The position numbers and the translations under genes were made by a program. A DNA stretch of 47,288 nt from Saprospiraceae bacterium (GTDB taxonomy: Bacteria; Bacteroidota; Bacteroidia; Chitinophagales; Saprospiraceae), in assembly GCA_019694255.1 (NCBI GenBank), contig JAIBCI010000037.1:1-47288 (forward strand). Reading direction: 5' to 3'. The notes beneath the pieces were generated by a model. That model saw only the letters and a program-made list of their open reading frames with translations. It ran no database searches and was not told the origin of the DNA. Shown piece after piece: positions 40,589-47,288 of the stretch. The number at the start of each line of letters is the position of its first letter. Position 1 is the first letter of the stretch.

Positions 40589-42800
40589 GGATCCGTTGAA
40601 GCATTTTCCTGATGATCGCATCCCGTTCTGGATGAAGAACCCTGCCTGTCTGAAGTGTTATCTTTTTTCCCGTATTTCTTGTAATCATTCGCAGAATTCT
40701 CTGTCGTTCTGTCATTTGCAAAGAGCCAAAAGAACGTCGAAGTACCGGCAACACTTCTCTGAATTCCTGCTCTTCCAGTGCTGAAATCCAGTGTTGCATA
40801 TTTTCCAGTGCATTTTCCTGAAACAAATAAAAACCGGTGGACTGATGCAAAAATCCCTCGATCCACTCCGCGGTATCATTAATCCTGGCAGACTTCGAAA
40901 AGATGTGGTTGAGTTCTACGACAAAAAGTTCTCTTGATGTCCATTTTTGTTCCAGGCACAGATACCAGATCCTTCCCCTGATTTTAGGATGAATATTGGC
41001 CTGTGTAGAAGCAAGGTTCAGTGTACTGATCCAAAGATCCAGATGATCGTTTTTGGAAAAATGGTAAAAGAACGACTGGATCAGGTCCATGCATCGCAGT
41101 AACTTTTGCGCTTCATCAGACTTAATCTGTGCCGACTGGGATGGAAATTCAAGAATGATGTGAGGGATGATATCATCAAGAATTTTTTCAAGCTGTGCTA
41201 CATCCATCTGGTGAATATTGCCATAACTAATGGATGAGACCAACGGACGAATGAGTTCCGCGAGATCAATCAAACTGTTATCAGAAACGGACAGATCGTG
41301 AAGCCTGGTTGAAATGAGATTCCACAGTTCTGGCATGTCAGCCTTGAGTCCATGGTTAATCCAATGGCCCAGCGCCAGTAGATCTTTTGTCTCAGTCCAC
41401 AATCGCTCACTGATTTTAAGTATGGCCGTCTGTATGTCCGATCCTTCGATTGCCGCCTCGGTAAGTCGGATCTCACAATCTGGTTCCCATTGAAAACGCC
41501 AGTTTTCGTGAAAATTACCGAGCGCCTGAGCAGACACTGATTCTTCTTCACACCATAATAACTGCAACAAAGTCGATTGATGAAGAAAGCGACTGATGAG
41601 AAGATGTTTCTCTTTTCTGAGATCGAGTTGAAGCATTTCCGGAGAGTTCTCCATCCAGTATTTATTCAACCGAAATGCTTTTAATTGTTGTTTGAACTCG
41701 GTTACCAGGCTTAAAGTAGAAGCAGAAATTTCAATTGACCCTGTACGTTGACCAATGAGGAGTTCATTCATTATCAGGCTGATTCGAGAGGCGTCTCCTT
41801 TGCCGAGTATTGTGATACATGCATCTTGAAGTTCCATTATGCCCGGTGTCGGAAGTTCCCTTAGCAAGGCCAGCTCCGTTGCTAATCGCGCGGTATCGAT
41901 CAATTCGGCCGTATTGACGTCAAATCCGTATTCTCTCATCATGCGGGCAGCGCGTGTAAGCCACAGGTTGACTGCATTACTGTGATTCTCAAACATGCAT
42001 TCACTCCACTGCGGTGCAACGATTCCGGCTGTGTAGGAGGCATTCAGCGCGAGACGTCTGTTAGTCCAGGGGATAATTCCGGTCTTCATTTTTTTAGCGG
42101 ACAGCAGATCGATGTTCATCGGTGGCACCGGGACACCTGAATCTGGAATCAAAGCCGGCACGTGCCAGGCTCCGCAGATTACTGCAAGACGTTGGGGTTT
42201 CTTTTGGATACATAAATCCAATTCCTTTCGCATGTAATGTTCTCTAATGATCGTCTCCCGGTCATCGAGGCCGGCAGATTGCAATCGCAATTGCTGCATC
42301 AGTTCTGTGATCACGTCAAAAAGATCAAGCGCATCGTGCCAGGATTCAAAATAGCTTTCCCACCAGCGTTCAGAGTCTTCATAGCCACTTCTACGGGCCA
42401 GATAAGCGATGGGGTCATTGATCATGCGATGCTGATCTGCTGACAAACCACCGGTTTCTGATTTTTCAAGATCGCTGTGCCAGGTTTTGAGGCCGGCAGG
42501 GATATCCAGAGGATGTATTGCGATTTGATGCTCACCGGCATAGACTATGGCCTGATACTCCGGTGAATATTCTGCCAGAGGATAATACGTTGTCTCGCGG
42601 ATGTTATCCGGATTATAGTATACGAAGGCAACCGGGCACTGATGTGTCACAGACTGAAGCTGACGAATCAGTGGAACGGATTCTGCCGGAATTTCCATCG
42701 CAATTAAATCCGGTTTAAATTCACCCAGTGCATTCTTGAGGCGTCTGGCGGATCCTGCACCATGATGTCTTATGCCAAAGTATCTGATCTGAGTTGCCAC
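40545..42800 (-). CDS. DUF5682-like protein
   Basis: 751 residues; GTG start. The N terminus YFGIRHHGAGSARRL, DLIAMEIPAES and PVAFVYYNPDN, followed by PLDIPAGLKTW and later LAVICGAWHVPAL, fit DUF5682 (IRHHGPGS...CGAWH pattern). The remainder is helical and repeat-like with no recognised domain. Members usually lie in an operon with DUF5691, a MoxR AAA+ ATPase and a VWA protein; the length fits this family (about 750). The nearest DUF5691-like gene is about 5.5 kb away and on the other strand. Enzymatic role unknown. It is flanked by a bidirectional-looking terminator at 42813-42845. Confidence 0.8.
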   Translation of the reverse strand: MATQIRYFGIRHHGAGSARRLKNALGEFKPDLIAMEIPAESVPLIRQLQSVTHQCPVAFVYYNPDNIRETTYYPLAEYSPEYQAIVYAGEHQIAIHPLDIPAGLKTWHSDLEKSETGGLSADQHRMINDPIAYLARRSGYEDSERWWESYFESWHDALDLFDVITELMQQLRLQSAGLDDRETIIREHYMRKELDLCIQKKPQRLAVICGAWHVPALIPDSGVPVPPMNIDLLSAKKMKTGIIPWTNRRLALNASYTAGIVAPQWSECMFENHSNAVNLWLTRAARMMREYGFDVNTAELIDTARLATELALLRELPTPGIMELQDACITILGKGDASRISLIMNELLIGQRTGSIEISASTLSLVTEFKQQLKAFRLNKYWMENSPEMLQLDLRKEKHLLISRFLHQSTLLQLLWCEEESVSAQALGNFHENWRFQWEPDCEIRLTEAAIEGSDIQTAILKISERLWTETKDLLALGHWINHGLKADMPELWNLISTRLHDLSVSDNSLIDLAELIRPLVSSISYGNIHQMDVAQLEKILDDIIPHIILEFPSQSAQIKSDEAQKLLRCMDLIQSFFYHFSKNDHLDLWISTLNLASTQANIHPKIRGRIWYLCLEQKWTSRELFVVELNHIFSKSARINDTAEWIEGFLHQSTGFYLFQENALENMQHWISALEEQEFREVLPVLRRSFGSLQMTERQRILRMITRNTGKKITLQTGRVLHPERDAIIRKMLQRILTPVVEPDAVNPDA

Positions 42801-42812
42801 CGGTCAAAAATA

Positions 42813-42845
42813 AAAAAGCCATCCATGATTCATGGATGGCTTTTT
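42813..42845 (-). terminator. Strong terminator after the PA-domain T9SS gene
   Basis: A perfect 16-base inverted repeat (42813-42828 and 42830-42845) with A runs on the left and T runs on the right works on either strand. It lies 16 bases after the stop codon of the leftward T9SS gene and 12 bases before the DUF5682-like start, so it separates the two transcription units. Confidence 0.92.
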
Positions 42846-42861
42846 CGAAAGGTTATTTTTT

Positions 42862-44694
42862 TTATCTGTTAACCTGGAATGATTTCTTCAAAAATCCTTT
42901 TGGGGTATTAACCTGAAGGATATACTGTCCGTTGGACAGATTGTTGACATTGAACTCAGCATTAAACTGATCTGATGTATTTCTTTCACTGGCGGTGTAG
43001 ACCAGTCTTCCGTTGACATCAAAAATCTGATAGTTGATTTGAGATTTGTTATTGAGCTTAATGGCTGCTTTCAGAACATCTCTTGCCGGGTTAGGCGTAA
43101 GATCAATACTGTTGCCGGATTGGTCAGAAATATCCTTTGTGCCTACGAGACCTTTAGAGATATTGACACCGATTGATGCCGGAGAGTAAACGGTCTCATT
43201 ATCATTAGAACCATTGCCATCACAGTCAAAATAGAATAATCCAGCGGCATCCATATCCGGACCGCCGGTTACTGCCTGTGTATTGGTTGTCAGGTAAGGA
43301 AGATCCTCTGTACCGAGAGCCTGGTTGGCATCTTTTATATTGACCAGTACACTGGCATCATAGTCATTGTCATATCCAAAAAAGACACCATGAGCTCCTC
43401 CAGGATATTGAATAGCGGCAAAATACAAATCATTGTCCTTCTTAACCTGATATACCGGTTCGGATCCGTCCAGGTTCTCCAGACTCATACTCATCGCTGC
43501 TGCTGTACGTGTATCAGATGCTGGGAAAGTTGTCGTACCCAATGCTACAAGGGTCATTTCTTCACTTTGAATCACTTCATCTGCGTTAGCATCATCCCAG
43601 CGATAAATTCTGCCTTCCATATACAGGTTAGCAAGCGTTCCAGTGTTGGTGCTCAGGTATCCGTACACTGAATCAATCTGAAGACCCACGCCATATTTCA
43701 GACGGAAAGGGATCATCAGTTCACGATAAGCAGTTCCACCACCAAAGAGGTATGCACCGGATCTCACGGGTTCGCGTGAATCAAAATTAAAGCGGCATTT
43801 GGAAAGCACAGTGCTGTTGACATTGAAGTAGCTGGTGTAATCATTGTCTACACCAAACTTCTCTGCAACATCGGTACCAACGTGATAAGTGAAATTATAC
43901 TTTCCCATCGCGAGTCCGTTATAATCCAATTCATCGATCAGATCGCCGGAAGTGCTATCCACATCTAACTGAAACGATGCCGATGATTTGTTATAAATTT
44001 CTGTTGAACCGTTCTTTACAACACATTGGATCTTGGCAGTAGATTGATTTTCGGTACCTACATTAGTTCCAAAACCACCATTGACAAAAGACAAGTCGCC
44101 GGCTGCTCTCACCTGGTTGGCAGGAATAGCACCGTATGTCGGGTGAATAACTCTGGGTTGAGAGAAGCTACCGTCACAAACAGTACGTGTTATCGCCAGG
44201 TCGACTTTTTCTTTGTCGAATGCACCGATTGTCATGTTGACTGTGCCGGCTTTCATCGCTGCTTTGAGCGCCAGTCCGTCTTCGTAGCCGAGCATGACAC
44301 ACGGAATGGTTACCTGTGCACCAACATTGCCATTGGCCATACGGAATGGAGGGCCTCCTGCATTGGACAGGTTGTGATTCAGTATTATACAGGCGATGGC
44401 GCCTGCATCCTGTGCATTCAGACATTTAACGTCGAAACTGCAGGTCAGACGGTCTATGACACAGAATTTTCCGGCAATGGCGGATTTATTCGTGAGTGCA
44501 GTACAACCGATGTTTGGATCTGCAAGTACACAATCTCCGGTCCACTGACCGCTGGTGAGGTCTGCTCCGAAGGCAGCGCCGCCGTAGATTTTCTCACCTC
44601 CGATAGAAGCCGGGCTATTGACGATCACGGCCACTTTTTGTGCAAACACAGAGCCGCAAGTCGCTAAAATGATGAATAGTAAAATTTTCTTCAT
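42862..44694 (-). CDS. Secreted protein with protease-associated (PA) domain and T9SS sorting domain
   Basis: 610 residues. Signal peptide MKKILLFIILATCGSVFAQ. Residues ~20-165 form a PA domain (AAFGADLTSGQWTGDCVLAD, GKFCVIDRLTCSFDVKCLNA, QDAGAIACIILNHN, VTIPCVMLGYEDGLALKAA). A central ~350-residue part without catalytic motifs is shared with the next gene (GGGTAYRELMIPF, MEGRIYRWDD, YFAAIQYPGGAHGVFFGY). The C terminus (IDLTPNPARDVLKAAI onward, ~530-610) is a type A T9SS sorting domain. PA domains usually accompany proteases, but no protease motif is present; ligand or peptide binding is more likely. Tandem paralogue of the gene at 44782-46302. Confidence 0.88.
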   Translation of the reverse strand: MKKILLFIILATCGSVFAQKVAVIVNSPASIGGEKIYGGAAFGADLTSGQWTGDCVLADPNIGCTALTNKSAIAGKFCVIDRLTCSFDVKCLNAQDAGAIACIILNHNLSNAGGPPFRMANGNVGAQVTIPCVMLGYEDGLALKAAMKAGTVNMTIGAFDKEKVDLAITRTVCDGSFSQPRVIHPTYGAIPANQVRAAGDLSFVNGGFGTNVGTENQSTAKIQCVVKNGSTEIYNKSSASFQLDVDSTSGDLIDELDYNGLAMGKYNFTYHVGTDVAEKFGVDNDYTSYFNVNSTVLSKCRFNFDSREPVRSGAYLFGGGTAYRELMIPFRLKYGVGLQIDSVYGYLSTNTGTLANLYMEGRIYRWDDANADEVIQSEEMTLVALGTTTFPASDTRTAAAMSMSLENLDGSEPVYQVKKDNDLYFAAIQYPGGAHGVFFGYDNDYDASVLVNIKDANQALGTEDLPYLTTNTQAVTGGPDMDAAGLFYFDCDGNGSNDNETVYSPASIGVNISKGLVGTKDISDQSGNSIDLTPNPARDVLKAAIKLNNKSQINYQIFDVNGRLVYTASERNTSDQFNAEFNVNNLSNGQYILQVNTPKGFLKKSFQVNR

Positions 44695-44741
44695 GTTTTG
44701 ATAATTATTTTATTGAGCAAATTATTTCAGTTAAAAACAAA

Positions 44742-44774
44742 CAGCAGCCGCACTTTTGGGACGTACAGCTGCTG
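44742..44774 (-). terminator. Possible weak terminator between the two T9SS genes
   Basis: CAGCAGC (44742-44748) pairs with GCTGCTG (44768-44774) around a 19-base loop, followed on the minus strand by a T-rich stretch. It lies 8 bases after the stop codon of the upstream leftward gene, so the downstream paralogue is probably reached only by partial read-through. Confidence 0.45.
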
Positions 44775-44781
44775 CAGCGAT

Positions 44782-46302
44782 TTATTTTATTACATAAAAT
44801 GTTTTTTTCATGAAACCTTTGTCCGTACTTACTTTAACGATATAAGTGCCGGCACTCCAGTTTTGAACAGGGTACACTTTTGTAAATTCAGATTGTGCAT
44901 CTGAAATTTTTTCAGAACTCATTAGCTTACCTGTAGCGTTATATACTTCCAGGTTGGCAGATGTGATGTGGTCAAGTGCAACTTTGATGGTTGCTTGTTC
45001 GCGTGCCGGAGAAGGGTTGATACTAATCCGGATATCATTTTTGTTGGTGACATCCTTTGTTGCAACCGCGCCACCGAATTCGAGGGCCATGGCTGCAGGG
45101 AAGTAAAATACTTCTTCATCCTGTGCAGAGCCGTCACTGTTCAGGTCAACATAGAACAAGCTTACGCTGGAGAAATCCGGATTGCCCGTAGCGGCATCCT
45201 GTGTTCTGGAACTCAGATAAGGATAATCTTCGAATTCCAGATTACCGGCAGCGTCTTTAACGGTTACAAGCATTCTAGCGCTGGGCACCATGTCGTAAGC
45301 ATTAAAAATTGACTTGGCTCCTCCCGGATACATCAATGAAGCGAAATACAGAACATTGTCTTCAATCTCAAATTTAGGTGAGCTGCCAACGATGTTTTCC
45401 AAACCAATTCTCACGTTGATGAAATTACCGGCAGTACCTGCGGGTACTTCGTATGCGCCAAGTGCAACCAATGAGATTTCATCCGTCGTTACATCCTGGT
45501 CATTGTTGATGTCTTCCCACTTGTAGATGCGGCCTTCTACGTACATCTCGGCTACACCTTCGTTGGAGGCTATACCTGCAAACAAAGAGTCAATGGTGAG
45601 TCCTTTGGCATGTTTGGTGCTGAATGGCATCAGTGTCTCGCGATAGGCTGTGCCACCTCCCCAGTACTGGGTAATCTGCAATCCTTTGTTGGAAGGATTG
45701 ATGCGGCCTTTGGACATGATTTTGGTCAGCATATACATGTTGCTGGTATACGTGTTGTCGCCTTTGGCCTGATCAGCAGAATCCTGACCTACCGTGTAGG
45801 TAAAAGCATATCTGCCGGCTCCTTTGCCGTCATTAAAATCGAATGGCTCAACAGTTAATCCGACGATGCTGTCTTTTTCGAGATCCACCTTATCCGTTGA
45901 GGTCTTGTCAAAAATCTTGGTTGCGGCACCGCCAGTCAGCGGATAATAATTGATTACGGTGTTGACCTTTACACCAGTGAGGGTAAGGTTTCCGATATTT
46001 TTCATGTAGGCACCGGATAAAAATTCCACATCGCCGGGTCCCTGGACCTCGGTAGCCAGTTTGGCGCTGAAATTCGGATTGATTACATAACGTTCCGTAG
46101 CAGAGGAACCGTAAGCTAAACTATAAATGCTGTTATCGTAATCTTTTGCCAGAACCTGAGCTCCCTGGTCGCCTGGGTTAAGAGGTGCCGACAGCATCAC
46201 ATTTTTCTGCAACGGACGCTGCATGATGTGCTTGCCAAAGTGCTGGGCGTTGATCTGGAAGGTAACCAGAACCAATGCCATGAAGAGTAGATTTTTTGTC
46301 AT
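44782..46302 (-). CDS. Secreted protein with T9SS sorting domain, paralogue of the PA-domain protein
   Basis: 506 residues. Signal peptide MTKNLLFMALVLVTFQINAQ. No PA domain. The central part matches its neighbour (WGGGTAYRETLMPFSTKHAK, VEGRIYKWEDINNDQDVTTD, YFASLMYPGGAKSIFNAYD, YPYLSSRTQDA), and the end (ISINPSPAREQATIKVAL, then WSAGTYIVKVSTDKGFMKK) is a type A T9SS sorting domain. It has its own strong promoter. No enzymatic function was recognised. Confidence 0.85.
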   Translation of the reverse strand: MTKNLLFMALVLVTFQINAQHFGKHIMQRPLQKNVMLSAPLNPGDQGAQVLAKDYDNSIYSLAYGSSATERYVINPNFSAKLATEVQGPGDVEFLSGAYMKNIGNLTLTGVKVNTVINYYPLTGGAATKIFDKTSTDKVDLEKDSIVGLTVEPFDFNDGKGAGRYAFTYTVGQDSADQAKGDNTYTSNMYMLTKIMSKGRINPSNKGLQITQYWGGGTAYRETLMPFSTKHAKGLTIDSLFAGIASNEGVAEMYVEGRIYKWEDINNDQDVTTDEISLVALGAYEVPAGTAGNFINVRIGLENIVGSSPKFEIEDNVLYFASLMYPGGAKSIFNAYDMVPSARMLVTVKDAAGNLEFEDYPYLSSRTQDAATGNPDFSSVSLFYVDLNSDGSAQDEEVFYFPAAMALEFGGAVATKDVTNKNDIRISINPSPAREQATIKVALDHITSANLEVYNATGKLMSSEKISDAQSEFTKVYPVQNWSAGTYIVKVSTDKGFMKKTFYVIK

Positions 46303-46339
46303 GAAGAATGGTTTTTATTTACAAATAAATGTGAAAGTA

Positions 46340-46370
46340 CAAAGTTAATAATTTGTTTCCTTTACTCAAA
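46340..46370 (-). promoter_or_regulatory. Bacteroidota promoter of the leftward T9SS gene
   Basis: On the minus strand: TTTG (46370-46367), 19 bases, TAACTTTG (46347-46340). This is the exact consensus and spacing. It lies 38 bases before the ATG at 46302. It also shows that Bacteroidota sequence continues at least to 46370. Confidence 0.82.
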
Positions 46371-46420
46371 AAAATATTTCAAATGGCTATAAATTAATTA
46401 TTTATATATATATTATACAG

Positions 46421-47288
46421 ATGAAACATTATATCATAGCAATACTATTGTTAGTAGCAGTTCTTACAGGATCTGTTAGTCTTGCTCAATCTTGTAGCTT
46501 TAACTGATTATCTGTACAAAATGGACAAGTAGTAACAGGTTATAAGTATAATAATATTAGTTATTGATTGTCATACAATTGTAATACTCTTCTGTCAGGA
46601 TATGAAATTTTTCAATGTCAAAACGGTTTTATGTCATGACTTAATTGATGAATATCAGCATATTATACAAATCTTAGTTGTACAAATAATTCACCTCTTA
46701 ATTGTACATTTGGTGATATATTCTGACAACAAATAACCATACCTCATTTTATATGATCACTACCGACAATAGCAGATCTGTGAACTTTCTTATTTAGTGG
46801 ATATAAAGAAAGTATAATAAACAATTCTAGTGATTGCGACAGTTCTTGAAATATGACATATATATATTGTAGTAATGGTATCGTATACGATTATAATACT
46901 ATCGGAGTACCTCTAAACACTAATATCTATAAGCATACATTCTGTACAGAACGTTTAGCACGTGATTGCCAGTTAGGAAATACTATCATTAAACATAACA
47001 GTAGCATTACGACATACGAGAATAACGAATCAAGGTGATGATACTCCTGTAATAGTCAAGTTAGAACTTGTATAGATTGAGTCTTATCATGATCTTTTAA
47101 TAATCTATCGTGTACATCATATAACGGATTGTGTGGGACAAACAATGAAATGTCTTTTACAGATTTACCCTATACCAACTTCTGTGCGGCTGGTACTGCT
47201 TCTGCAATAAATTATTCTTCTAGTCTTAAACAATGGTCATGGACTTGTATTGGAGATGGCTGATCAAATAGTTCTTGTAAAGCATATT
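46421..47288 (+). CDS. Recoded open frame: secreted Cys-rich protein readable only if TGA is an amino acid (probably Gly), partial
   Basis: From ATG 46421 the frame runs 289 codons to the edge without TAA or TAG, but with 14 TGA (46505, 46565, 46637, 46646, 46649, 46724, 46754, 46781, 46847, 47036, 47039, 47078, 47090, 47261). It opens with a textbook signal peptide (MKHYIIAILLLVAVLTGSVS, then LAQS) and then is rich in Cys, Asn, Ser and Tyr. TGA = Gly gives CSFNG, FMSGLNGG, RTCIDGVLSGS, and near the end KQWSWTCIGDGGSNSSCKAY. That last pattern (WTCxG..GG...C.A) is known to me from CPR-group surface proteins, with Gly there. Both Trp in it are TGG, which argues against TGA = Trp. This fits code 25 (Gracilibacteria/Absconditabacteria). 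DNA is far more AT-rich (roughly 30% GC by local counts) than the rest of the window. Function: secreted or surface protein, otherwise unknown. The 3' end is missing. Confidence 0.8.

Noticed and set aside
44026-44667. 213-codon plus-strand open frame
   Set aside because: It is the reverse complement of the PA-domain coding region and has no independent features.
46853-47038. 61-codon standard-code open frame
   Set aside because: It is an internal fragment of the longer TGA-containing frame, bounded by two TGA codons, and not a separate gene.
46421-47288. TGA read as selenocysteine, or the region as a pseudogene
   Set aside because: Fourteen TGA, some adjacent, is not compatible with selenoproteins. 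A decayed gene would also collect TAA, TAG and frameshifts, and none are present.
46421-47288. TGA read as Trp (code 4)
   Set aside because: The Trp positions of the WSWTC motif are TGG, and TGA falls where Gly is expected (NG, SGS, GDGG). Not fully excluded without homologues.

Overview
The window is mostly a Bacteroidota (Saprospiraceae-like) chromosome fragment. Evidence: five secreted proteins ending in type A sorting domains of the type IX secretion system (T9SS), several promoters of the Bacteroidota kind (TTTG, about 19 bases, TAnnTTTG), many lipoproteins, an 80-residue-class short ATP synthase epsilon subunit, and standard-code genes that stop at TGA. The last ~870 bases do not fit: they hold an AT-rich open frame (46421 to the edge) with 14 in-frame TGA codons and no TAA or TAG. 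It reads as a secreted, Cys-rich protein only if TGA is an amino acid, and the local motifs favour glycine, i.e. genetic code 25 of Gracilibacteria/Absconditabacteria. This is the most unusual thing here. A chimeric assembly join at about 46371-46420 is the simplest explanation; captured DNA from an episymbiont is the exciting one.

Layout. 1-1532: 3' end of a giant adhesin-like gene. 1942-14424: a 4160-residue paralogue with two beta-helix blocks, Ig/SprB-like and HYR-like repeats, then dockerin-like, cohesin-like and T9SS sorting domains. 14576-19507: a 1643-residue secreted protein with seven Cys-rich repeats, a GGQF/WNG propeller-like block and a T9SS domain. 19655-20623 (-): a smaller T9SS cargo. 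20727-23256 (-): a tryptophan catabolic operon (2-aminomuconate deaminase-like RidA protein, tryptophan 2,3-dioxygenase, ACMSD-like decarboxylase). 23643-25904 (-): membrane pyrophosphatase. 26000-28655: PstS-like lipoprotein and TPR protein. 29273-30184 (-): small HExxH membrane protein and CvpA. 30363-31809: secreted hypothetical and YCF48/BNR-type lipoprotein. 31915-33674 (-): atpD-atpC. 33768-35512: DUF5691-like protein and NTF2-like secreted protein. 35609-38679: TPR lipoprotein, SPFH protein, proline iminopeptidase-like lipoprotein. 39012-39635 (-): thymidylate kinase. 39917-40588: NAD(P)-binding Rossmann protein. 40545-42800 (-): DUF5682-like protein. 42862-46302 (-): two paralogous T9SS cargo proteins, one with a protease-associated domain. 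46421-47288: the recoded open frame.

Functionally the fragment combines a large cell-surface/secreted repertoire (five T9SS clients, several lipoproteins), membrane energetics (F1 beta/epsilon, ion-pumping pyrophosphatase) and tryptophan breakdown through the 2-aminomuconate branch. DUF5691 and DUF5682 proteins are normally clustered with a MoxR AAA+ ATPase and a VWA protein; here they lie about 5.5 kb apart without these partners. No tRNA, rRNA, CRISPR array, insertion sequence or integrase was seen. All identifications come from reading motifs by eye; no database search was run.
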